From assembly GCA_005881235.1 (NCBI GenBank), contig VBEQ01000031.1:1-5843 (forward strand): DNA of 5,843 nucleotides. Direction: 5' to 3'. Origin of the DNA: Chloroflexota bacterium. GTDB taxonomy: Bacteria > Chloroflexota > Dormibacteria > CF-121. The position numbers and the translations under genes were made by a program. How positions within the stretch are numbered: position 1 is the stretch's first letter; the number at the start of each line of letters is the position of its first letter. This document shows positions 1 through 5,222 of this stretch, piece by piece. The notes under the pieces were generated by a model. It was not told where the DNA came from, made no database searches, and saw nothing but the letters and a program-made list of their open reading frames with translations.

Positions 1-706
1 CCTGGACCATGAAGAAGTTGGCCGCGCTCCCCTCGGCGATGTGGCCGTCCTCGGTGAGCATCAGGCAATCGTCGTACCCGGCGGCGTTGGCGTCCTCGGT
101 GGCGAGCGCCGTGTTGATGTAGGCGCCGGTGATCTTGGCTCGCGCCGGGATGCTGTTGTCACTGATTCGCCGCCAGGATGAGATCGTGACCCGCAGGCCG
201 TCGATGGGCGAGTACGCCCCCATCGGCATGGCGAAGATGGCGACGGCATTCTCGGAGGAGTGCAGATCGACCTTGATCATCGCCGACGACTTGTAGGCGA
301 TCGGCCGCACGTAGACGTCGGTACGGTAGCCGTCGCGGCGGACGATCTCGCGGGTCAGCTCGCAGAGCCGCTCGACATTCTCCTCGAGCTTGATCTTGAG
401 GAGCGCCGTCGATTTGAGAAACCGCTGGTAATGCTCCGCCAGCTTGAGCAGATAGATCTCCTGGTGCTCGGGGTTCCAGTAGCCACGGATCCCCTCGAAG
501 CAGGCGGTTCCGTAGTTCAGCGCCTGCGTTCCGATGCTGACGTTTGCCTCGCCGAAGGGAACGATCGCCCCCTTGAAGTAGGCGAAGCCGCCGTCGACCG
601 CGGTCGCGGGCCCCGCCGGCCCACGTGAGTCGCGCTTCAGTGCGATACGAGCGTTTGAGGCGGTTGTGGTGGCATCCAACTCCGACGGCTGTGGCTCGAC
701 CGCCAT
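1..706 (-). CDS. ilvE: Branched-chain amino acid aminotransferase IlvE (partial; C-terminus beyond the left edge)
   Basis: PLP-dependent fold-type IV transaminase that interconverts the 2-oxo acids of Leu, Ile and Val with their amino acids, using glutamate; cytoplasmic. The first 235 residues are visible. Family landmarks run in order: NYGTACFEGIRGY (res. 64-76), the arginine of VYVRP (R134), the Schiff-base lysine in ARAKITGAYINTA (K191, with Y196 five residues later as in E. coli IlvE), and HIAEGSAANFF (res. 222-232), whose E225 matches the glutamate that contacts the PLP ring nitrogen. The ATG at 706 overlaps the leuA stop as TGATG. Upstream there is only a weak G-rich SD-like stretch, so reinitiation after leuA is likely. 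About 40 Ala/Thr-rich residues precede the usual family start (AYFKGAIV), which is longer than the E. coli protein. A D-amino acid aminotransferase or aminodeoxychorismate lyase is less likely given the FEGIRGY motif and the ilv/leu context. Confidence 0.93.
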   Translation of the reverse strand, partial: MAVEPQPSELDATTTASNARIALKRDSRGPAGPATAVDGGFAYFKGAIVPFGEANVSIGTQALNYGTACFEGIRGYWNPEHQEIYLLKLAEHYQRFLKSTALLKIKLEENVERLCELTREIVRRDGYRTDVYVRPIAYKSSAMIKVDLHSSENAVAIFAMPMGAYSPIDGLRVTISSWRRISDNSIPARAKITGAYINTALATEDANAAGYDDCLMLTEDGHIAEGSAANFFMVQ

Positions 707-1935
707 CAGGCGACCACCCCCACCCGGCCCTCATCCAGCGGGGGAGGGGAAGCAGCGAGGCTGTGGGTACTGCGCACGATATCCTCCAGGTCCCGATCGA
801 GGATGTCTTTCTTGCGGTCGGCCAGTGCCAGGAACTGCTCCCAGGCTCGGCCAAAGTCCGCCTCGGAGAGGTGGTAGCCGAGCTCGCCGAGGCGGAACTG
901 AAAGGCGTGCCGTCCCGAACGGGGAGAGAGCACGATCCGGCTCTCTCCCATCCCCACCTCTTCGGGCCGCATGATCTCGTAGTTCAGCTTGTCTTTGAGG
1001 ACGCCGTCCTGGTGAATGCCGGAGGCGTGGGCGAAGGCGTTCCCGCCAACCACTGCTTTGTTGGGTTGGACTGGAATGCCGGTGTGTCGCGACACCAGCG
1101 CGCTGACCTCCGCCAGGTGCGTGGTATCGATGCCGGTTCGCAGCCCGAGCGACTTCTCGCGCGTGCGCAGGATCATCACGACCTCTTCCAGGGAGGCGTT
1201 GCCGGCCCGCTCGCCAATGCCGTTGATGGTGCATTCGACGCGGCGGGCGCCGTTCAAGACGGCCGCGACGCTGTTCGCCGTCGAGAGGCCGAGGTCGTTA
1301 TGACAGTGCACACTGATCAAGGCGCGCTCGATGTTGCGAACGTTCTCGCGGATCGACGCGATCAGCGCGCCGAACTCGTTGGGGAGCGTGTAGCCCGTCG
1401 TGTCGGGGATGTTGACCACGCTGGCGCCAGCGTCGATTACCGCCTCGAGCGTTTCGAAGAGGTACTCGAGGTCGGCGCGGCCCGCGTCCTCCGGTGAGTA
1501 TTCGACATCGTCGCAGAGCGAGCGCGCGTAGGCGACCGCTTCCACGCCACGGCGCAGCACATCGCGCCGGTTCGAGCGCAGCTTTCGCTCGATATGGATG
1601 TCGGAGACCGAGAGCACCATGTGGATCTGCTTGCGCTCGGCGTCCTGAACCGCCTGCCAGACGGCGTCGATGTCGGGGCGAGCCGCGCGGGCCAGGGCGG
1701 TGATCATCGGGCCCCGGATCTGGCGGGCGATCCGTTGCACCGCCTCGAAATCGCCGGGGGAGGAGAGGGGGAAACCGGCCTCGATCACATCGACACCCAG
1801 TCGGGCGAGCTGCCAGGCGATCGCCACCTTCTGATCCGGCGTCAGCGATGCGCCGGGCGACTGCTCGCCGTCACGCAGGGTCGTATCGAAGATGAAAACG
1901 CGGTCGCCCGCGGGATGCGGTACGGCGGGCTCCAT
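706..1935 (-). CDS. leuA: 2-Isopropylmalate synthase, short form lacking the C-terminal regulatory domain
   Basis: Condenses acetyl-CoA with 2-oxoisovalerate, the committed step to leucine. The protein is 409 aa. The catalytic TIM barrel shows FDTTLRDGEQSPGASL (res. 16-31, with the metal-binding Asp D17), the bacterial IPMS signature SDIHIERKL (111-119), VEYSPEDAGR (144-153), NIPDTTGYTLP (175-185), the metal ligands H210 and H212 in VHCHNDLGL, and GIGERAGNASLEE (239-251). The linker subdomain follows with AFAHASGIHQDG (300-311), NYEIM (318-322) and SPRSGRHAF (337-345). The match to E. coli LeuA runs to about LADRKKDILDRDLEDIV (371-387) and then stops. The roughly 120-130 residue leucine-binding allosteric domain of standard LeuA (about 510-520 aa) is absent, replaced by about 20 residues rich in Pro, Ala and Val. 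The stop is part of the TGATG junction with ilvE, so this is not an obvious recent truncation. Homocitrate or citramalate synthase are alternatives for short members, but the motifs follow IPMS. Confidence 0.93.
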   Translation of the reverse strand: MEPAVPHPAGDRVFIFDTTLRDGEQSPGASLTPDQKVAIAWQLARLGVDVIEAGFPLSSPGDFEAVQRIARQIRGPMITALARAARPDIDAVWQAVQDAERKQIHMVLSVSDIHIERKLRSNRRDVLRRGVEAVAYARSLCDDVEYSPEDAGRADLEYLFETLEAVIDAGASVVNIPDTTGYTLPNEFGALIASIRENVRNIERALISVHCHNDLGLSTANSVAAVLNGARRVECTINGIGERAGNASLEEVVMILRTREKSLGLRTGIDTTHLAEVSALVSRHTGIPVQPNKAVVGGNAFAHASGIHQDGVLKDKLNYEIMRPEEVGMGESRIVLSPRSGRHAFQFRLGELGYHLSEADFGRAWEQFLALADRKKDILDRDLEDIVRSTHSLAASPPPLDEGRVGVVA

Positions 1936-2945
1936 CAGTTGCTCGCCTTCTTGTCGGCTTTCAGCCAGGGCATCATGGCGCGCAGTTCCGAGCCGACCTT
2001 CTCGATCAGCTCGGCTTTGGCGCCCTGCCGGTAGGCGTTGAAGGCGGGCCGGCCCGCCTGGTTCTCGAGGATCCAGGTGCGGGCGAAGGTGCCGTCCTGG
2101 ATCTCACGCAGGATCTGGCGCATCTCGTCGCGGACCGCCGGGCTGATCACCCGCGGGCCGCTGACGTAGTCGCCGAACTCCGCGGTGTCGCTGATGCTGT
2201 AGCGCATGTAGCTCATCCCTCCCTGGTACATCAGGTCGACGATCAGCTTCATCTCGTGCAGGCACTCGAAATAGGCCAGCTCAGGCTGGTAGCCGGCTTC
2301 TACCAGGGTGTCGAAGCCGGTCTTGACCAGCGAGGTGAGCCCGCCGCAGAGGACAGCCTGCTCACCGAAGAGGTCGGTCTCGGTCTCCTCTTTGAAGGTC
2401 GTCTCCAGCACACCGGCCATCGTCGAGCCGATGCCGCGCGCGTAAGCGAGCGTGCGGGCGCGCGCCTTGCCGGTCGTGTCCTGGTGAACGGCGAAGAGCG
2501 CGGGCACGCCAACCCGCTCTTTGAAGAGCCGGCGCACGATGTGGCCGGGGCCTTTGGGCGCGACCATGGTGACGTCGATGTCGGCCGCCGGCACGATCTG
2601 GCTGAAGTGGATGTTGAAGCCGTGGGCGAACATCAGCGCGCTGCCTGGCCTCAGGTTGGGCTTGACCGCCTCGTCGTAGAGCCGCTTCTGTGTCTGGTCG
2701 GGCACGAGCATCATCACGAGGTTGCCCAGCTCGACGGCTTTTTCGACCGTTTCGACGCGAAGGTCCTCCTGCTCGGCCGCTTCCCACGACTTGCTGCCTT
2801 TGTAGAGGCCGACCACGACATCGACGCCGCTGTCCTGCAAGTTGAGGGCGTGGGCATGCCCCTGGCTGCCGTAGCCGATGACGGCGACCCGCTGGCCGGC
2901 GAGCGCCGCCATGTCGGCGTCGTCGTCGTGGTAGACCTTAGCCAT
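1935..2945 (-). CDS. ilvC: Ketol-acid reductoisomerase, class I
   Basis: Mg2+-dependent isomerisation and NAD(P)H reduction of 2-acetolactate or 2-aceto-2-hydroxybutyrate to dihydroxy acids, the second common step of Val/Ile/Leu synthesis. The protein is 336 aa, normal for class I. The Rossmann motif is GYGSQGH (res. 24-30). MFAHGFNIHF (105-114) carries the catalytic histidine H108, and VAPKGPGH (128-135) follows. ETDLFGEQ (188-195) gives the metal ligands D191 and E195 (the E of GEQ is residue 195 by the same count, within one position). YFECLHEMKLI (225-235) and SISDTAE (250-256) complete the active site. The cofactor loop reads GLYKGSKSW (46-54): the two phosphate-contacting serines are kept, suggesting NADPH, but a Tyr stands where Arg is common. 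The start at 2945 overlaps the previous stop as TGATG. No SD is visible just upstream (the stretch reads TACCTCTG), so translation probably depends on the upstream gene. A much longer open frame continues upstream to 3500, but it overlaps the ThDP gene and the family start is clearly MAKVYHDDDAD. Confidence 0.97.
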   Translation of the reverse strand: MAKVYHDDDADMAALAGQRVAVIGYGSQGHAHALNLQDSGVDVVVGLYKGSKSWEAAEQEDLRVETVEKAVELGNLVMMLVPDQTQKRLYDEAVKPNLRPGSALMFAHGFNIHFSQIVPAADIDVTMVAPKGPGHIVRRLFKERVGVPALFAVHQDTTGKARARTLAYARGIGSTMAGVLETTFKEETETDLFGEQAVLCGGLTSLVKTGFDTLVEAGYQPELAYFECLHEMKLIVDLMYQGGMSYMRYSISDTAEFGDYVSGPRVISPAVRDEMRQILREIQDGTFARTWILENQAGRPAFNAYRQGAKAELIEKVGSELRAMMPWLKADKKASN

Positions 2946-4735
2946 CAGAGGTACGTCTTGGTCGTCAGGTTGTTCAACCGCGGGTTGAGTCCGATTACCT
3001 GGTCGGCATCGACCGGGACGTCGATCACGATCGACTGGCCCCTCACCTCGTAGCAGGCGTCCATGATCTCCTTGAGGTTGCTGAGATCCGGCTTCACGCG
3101 GTAGCCGTCCCAGCCGTGCGCCCTCGCCGCAGCGACGAAGTCGATCGACGGCAGCGAGGAATGGTAGCGCCGTTTCTCGACGTCGGGGATGACGACCTCC
3201 AGCCCCTTGTCGACGATTCCGTAAACGCCGTTGTTGATGATGAAGAGGCGAAGGTCGAGATTGGCGGCGTCGGCCAGCGCCCCTCCAAAGAGGCGCCAGC
3301 AACCGTCGCCCGAGAAGACGAAGGTGTGGAGGCTGGGGTCGGCCAGCTTCGCCCCGACGCCCAGCCCGAAGCCGCCGCCCATCGCCGACCCGTCGTGGGT
3401 GGTATGGAAGGGAATCGAGGGGTGGGGTCGCTGCGTGACGTACTGGCGGTCCTTGTAGGCGATGCAGACGTCGTCGAAGCCGATGCTGTTCGGCCGCCAC
3501 GATTGGTGCAGCTGCTCGTAAAAGGCGATGAAATCGACGCTGCCTTCGCGCACATCGCGGGAGATCTGACGGGTGTTGAGGCGCTGCGGCACATCGACCG
3601 CCGGCCGCCGGCCAACGCCGCGACGGGCGAGTTGCGGGATGACCTCTCGGAGGGTAGCGTCAAGATCTCCGCGCACGACGTCGTAATTGCCGCGAACGCG
3701 ATGGCGGAACTCACCCGCGATGTGGCCGTACTGTTCCGTCCACCCGGTGAAGCTCCAGACCTGTCCGGCGGGAATCGTCGCCAGGTTGAGTGAGTACTCG
3801 CCCGGGTCGAAGCCGAGCGTGATGACGCAGTCGTCCGGACCGAGGCCGCGCCAGAGCTTCATCGCCTCATCGTTGCCGCCGAAGGAGATGTAGCCGAAGC
3901 CGTAACGGTTGTCGGGCGAAACGGCGTTGGCCCCATTGACCGACCACACGGTAGGCGCCTGCAGCAGCTCCGACAGTTGGGTGGTGAGCGCCGGCATGCC
4001 CGGCCATCGCGCTGCTTCGCTGCCAACGTAGATCACGACGCGGCGCCCGTCGGCGATCTGCGGAAAATCCTCGACGAAGCGCTGAACGTCCTGTGCGCGG
4101 AAGCCACGAGGTCGGGGACGTGATGGCACGTCGATCTCGACGCCCTTGGAGAGGATGTCGGGGTAGAACGCGATGGCGACCGGCTTGGATTCCATCAGGA
4201 TCGATTGAGCGCGCTCGAGCTGTTCTTCCATCGTGTCGCTGTCGTCGATCACGACACAGCCATCGCCCAGCTCAGCCTGCAGCTGCGGCACGATGTTCAT
4301 CCCGTGGACGGACACGTCCTGGAGCGGGGCCTGCCCGATCGACATCGTCGAGTTGAGCGCGATCAGATACACGGCCGGGATGTTGTGCAGCTTGGCGTCG
4401 GTCATGCCGCTCCCACCGAGCTTGGTGGCGGCGCCGGTGGTGGTGATGCAGCCGGCGATCCGTCCCGAGGCGAGGTAATACCCGAGCGGCACGAAGCCGG
4501 CGACGTACTCGCCCATGGTCAGCATTCGCGGCGCTCCGTCGGTCGCTTGCGACAGGTCCGAGAGAGGTTCGAGGTGCTTGGCCACGTGGATCAGGCCTCC
4601 GCCGTTGACGCCGGCGTAGGCGGTGATGCCCCAGCGGCGCAGCGTCTCGATCAGCCAGAAGTTGCCGCTGGAGCGCTCCAGCGGCGCCGGCCCGAAGGGA
4701 GTCAGCTCGACGCGGTCGATCATTTCAGTGCTCAT
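2945..4735 (-). CDS. Divergent ThDP-dependent enzyme in the acetolactate synthase position (IlvB-like)
   Basis: 596 aa with the three-domain plan of the acetolactate synthase/pyruvate oxidase family: PYR about 20-205, central domain about 210-370, PP about 395-590. The PP domain has the ThDP/Mg motif, GDG at 476-478 closing with NN at 501-502, preceded by GSAMGGGFGLGVGAKLA (449-465). In the PYR domain, MGEYVAGFVPLGYYLASGR (74-92) supplies a glutamate (E76) at the place of the conserved cofactor-activating Glu. The IlvB signature TSGPGATN is replaced by TTTGAATK (98-105), and the usual IlvB segment after GDG is replaced by CWRLFGGALADAANLD. The C-terminus IVIDVPVDADQVIG (569-582) recalls IlvB. 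Position directly before ilvC argues for acetolactate or acetohydroxybutyrate synthesis, but the divergence leaves other ThDP decarboxylase or carboligase reactions open. No ilvN lies beside it. The ATG at 4735 has an AGGT about 6 nt upstream. M5 (codon at 4721-4723) is a possible alternative start. The stop overlaps the ilvC start (TGATG). Confidence 0.85.
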   Translation of the reverse strand: MSTEMIDRVELTPFGPAPLERSSGNFWLIETLRRWGITAYAGVNGGGLIHVAKHLEPLSDLSQATDGAPRMLTMGEYVAGFVPLGYYLASGRIAGCITTTGAATKLGGSGMTDAKLHNIPAVYLIALNSTMSIGQAPLQDVSVHGMNIVPQLQAELGDGCVVIDDSDTMEEQLERAQSILMESKPVAIAFYPDILSKGVEIDVPSRPRPRGFRAQDVQRFVEDFPQIADGRRVVIYVGSEAARWPGMPALTTQLSELLQAPTVWSVNGANAVSPDNRYGFGYISFGGNDEAMKLWRGLGPDDCVITLGFDPGEYSLNLATIPAGQVWSFTGWTEQYGHIAGEFRHRVRGNYDVVRGDLDATLREVIPQLARRGVGRRPAVDVPQRLNTRQISRDVREGSVDFIAFYEQLHQSWRPNSIGFDDVCIAYKDRQYVTQRPHPSIPFHTTHDGSAMGGGFGLGVGAKLADPSLHTFVFSGDGCWRLFGGALADAANLDLRLFIINNGVYGIVDKGLEVVIPDVEKRRYHSSLPSIDFVAAARAHGWDGYRVKPDLSNLKEIMDACYEVRGQSIVIDVPVDADQVIGLNPRLNNLTTKTYL

Positions 4736-4750
4736 GGGACCTGACGCCCC

Positions 4751-4942
4751 TCAACCACTGAACATGCGGTTGATCGCTTCCGTCACCTCGTGTCCGCGAC
4801 CGAACGGATGGGCTTCGGCGTGCCGCCCGGCGACGGCCGCCGTCAACGCCTGTGTGCAGATGTCCGCCACGTCGATCCGGTGCCGGCGCTCCTGGATCTC
4901 GTGATGCAGCCCGTCAGGAATCTCGATTGTGTAGCTGGCCAT
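4751..4942 (-). CDS. Small ribbon-helix-helix-like protein, first gene of the T-box operon
   Basis: 63 aa; I do not recognise a named family. The N-terminus MASYTIEIPDGL looks like the DNA-contacting beta strand of ribbon-helix-helix (RHH) proteins. It is followed by an amphipathic helix (about HHEIQERRHR, 13-22) and a second helix after a turn (IDVADICTQALTAAV, 23-37), the usual strand-helix-helix spacing of CopG/CcdA-type regulators and type II antitoxins. The remaining 26 residues (GRHAEAHPFGRGHEVTEAIN to the end) could be a toxin- or partner-binding tail. The start at 4942 is fixed by a perfect SD (AGGAGGT, spacer about 4-5 nt). The frame stays open upstream to 5398, but that extension would run through the T-box leader and into the divergent gene. 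The stop is 15 nt before the ThDP gene. No toxin gene is adjacent, so an operon-linked transcription regulator seems more likely than half of a toxin-antitoxin pair. Function is inferred from shape only. Confidence 0.7.
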   Translation of the reverse strand: MASYTIEIPDGLHHEIQERRHRIDVADICTQALTAAVAGRHAEAHPFGRGHEVTEAINRMFSG

Positions 4943-4946
4943 CGGT

Positions 4947-4957
4947 ACCTCCTCCTC
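4947..4957 (-). promoter_or_regulatory. Strong Shine-Dalgarno of the 63-aa gene
   Basis: Minus strand GAGGAGGAGGT ends 4 bases before the ATG at 4942. It contains a full AGGAGGT, much stronger than any other site in the operon. It decides the start of the small gene and is the likely target of T-box control. Confidence 0.85.
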
Positions 4958-5006
4958 GTTGCAGCTGGCTTGGTCGAACGACATCCTCTGCTGCAAGGAC
5001 GAGAGG
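4951..5006 (-). promoter_or_regulatory. Candidate SD-sequestering stem competing with the T-box element
   Basis: Minus strand UUGC (4996-4993) can pair with GCAA (4962-4959). After a three-base bulge, UCUCG (5004-5000) pairs with CGAGG (4958-4954), with one more G-C beyond a mismatch. This would hide much of the SD and uses the same 3' strands (5006-4993) as the T-box element, so the two folds exclude each other. A second competing hairpin, AUCCUCU (5008-5002) with AGAGGAU (4989-4983), loop 12 nt, is also perfect. It has no U-tract and so is unlikely to be an intrinsic terminator. Confidence 0.5.
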
Positions 5007-5031
5007 ATCCCCTCCCGCGGTACCACCCTGC
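4993..5031 (-). promoter_or_regulatory. T-box antiterminator/antisequestrator element
   Basis: Minus strand helix A1 is GCAGGG (5031-5026) with CCUUGC (4998-4993). The seven-base bulge UGGUACC is at 5025-5019. Helix A2 is GCGGGAGG (5018-5011) with CCUCUCGU (5006-4999), closed by the loop GGAU (5010-5007). All 14 pairs form, counting three G-U wobbles, with no gap between the two 3' strands, exactly the canonical T-box architecture. The UGGU at 5025-5022 would pair with the NCCA end of uncharged tRNA. Confidence 0.88.
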
Positions 5032-5033
5032 TT

Positions 5034-5047
5034 GCGGCCACGGCCGC
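5034..5047 (-). promoter_or_regulatory. T-box Stem III hairpin
   Basis: Minus strand GCGGC-CGUG-GCCGC forms a five-base-pair, all G/C stem with a four-base loop. It lies two bases before the tRNA-acceptor-binding helix, which is where Stem III sits in T-box leaders. Confidence 0.75.
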
Positions 5048-5072
5048 CGCTCTTGTCGAGGCGCCCAGCTCC

Positions 5073-5089
5073 GGGGGTGAGTAAGCCCC
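5073..5089 (-). promoter_or_regulatory. T-box specifier hairpin with CUC (Leu) triplet
   Basis: Minus strand GGGG (5089-5086) pairs with CCCC (5077-5074, or shifted one base using 5073), leaving the loop CUUACUCA (5085-5078). The triplet CUC at 5081-5079 is followed by A5078, as specifiers are typically followed by a purine. The CUCACC then GGAGC order mirrors the AUCACC then GGGGAGC order I recall for actinobacterial ileS T-boxes. A GUC-A occurs upstream at 5105-5102 and would read Val, but its hairpin context fits less well. Confidence 0.6.
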
Positions 5090-5151
5090 ATCAACGCCGG
5101 TTGACTCAGCCGGAAACGCTAGCAGCCCGGGCCATGCGCGTCCATTGTGCA

Positions 5152-5173
5152 AACCAACTAAAAGTCCTTGGTT
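5152..5173. promoter_or_regulatory. Inverted repeat AACCAA-N10-TTGGTT, candidate operator
   Basis: A perfect 6-bp inverted repeat with a 10-bp spacer, in the gap between the divergent transcription units. Further near-copies of the half-site follow (CCTTGGTT then CCTTTGGT, 5166-5181). The position, upstream of both the pucR-like promoter and the T-box leader, suits an operator for the PucR-like protein or the RHH-like protein. Binding is not shown by sequence alone. Confidence 0.4.
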
Positions 5174-5183
5174 CCTTTGGTCC

Positions 5184-5212
5184 TTCACGCCAGCGTTGGC
5201 TTCAGGCATACT
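5184..5212 (+). promoter_or_regulatory. Possible promoter of the PucR-like gene
   Basis: TTCACG (5184-5189) and CATACT (5207-5212) each match the sigma-70 consensus at four of six bases, with a 17-bp spacer. Transcription would begin around 5218-5220, only a few bases before the ATG at 5223, and no SD is present. This would give a leaderless mRNA, which is common in several GC-rich bacterial phyla. For the minus-strand operon I see no good promoter; CACAAT at 5149-5144 is the best -10 but has no matching -35. Confidence 0.35.
5189..5200. promoter_or_regulatory. Inverted repeat GCCA-GCGT-TGGC, candidate operator
   Basis: A short perfect palindrome with a four-base centre. It lies in the spacer between the proposed -35 and -10 of the plus-strand gene, a typical place for an autorepression site. 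At 4+4 bases it may occur by chance in GC-rich DNA. Confidence 0.25.
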
Positions 5213-5222
5213 AGTCACTCCC

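Larger units (their letters stand above)
4943..5100 (-). promoter_or_regulatory. T-box riboswitch leader, probably leucine-specific and translation-controlling
   Basis: On the minus strand the segment 5032-5016 reads AGCAGGGTGGTACCGCG, matching the T-box consensus (AGGGUGGNACCGCG). Upstream are a Stem III hairpin (5034-5047) and a short Stem I-like hairpin (5073-5089) with CUC followed by A in its loop. The UGGN element reads UGGU, where U pairs with discriminator base A73, found in bacterial tRNA-Leu (also Ile and Val). The layout resembles the ultrashort-Stem-I ileS leaders of Actinobacteria, where the specifier AUC-ACC sits in the terminal loop; here it is CUC-ACC, hence Leu. No U-run follows the hairpins, and the element ends at a strong SD for the 63-aa gene, so tRNA binding probably exposes the SD rather than preventing termination. 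The 5' boundary is approximate. Expected logic: uncharged tRNA-Leu turns the operon on. Confidence 0.88.
5101..5222. other. Divergent intergenic control region
   Basis: This 122-base non-coding stretch separates the T-box leader from the PucR-like gene. It contains the two inverted repeats and the plus-strand promoter candidate. It must also hold the minus-strand promoter, which I could not pick out with confidence. Local A+T is higher at 5151-5180 than in the flanking genes, as expected of a control region. No RNA gene or mobile element is seen here. Confidence 0.6.

Noticed and set aside
625..1497. Plus-strand 290-aa open frame opposite leuA and ilvE
   Set aside because: It is an antisense shadow in GC-rich DNA; the opposite strand encodes clear LeuA and IlvE motifs.
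2256..3053. Plus-strand 265-aa open frame opposite ilvC
   Set aside because: Antisense of conserved KARI codons, with no recognisable domain or SD.
2946..3500. Minus-strand open frame extending ilvC upstream to 521 aa
   Set aside because: It lies inside the ThDP gene in another frame, is Arg/Gly-rich without family motifs, and the ilvC family start is at 2945.
4983..5008. Perfect 7-bp hairpin as an intrinsic transcription terminator
   Set aside because: No U-run follows (next bases on the minus strand are GUCGUUCG), so a role in SD control is more likely than termination.
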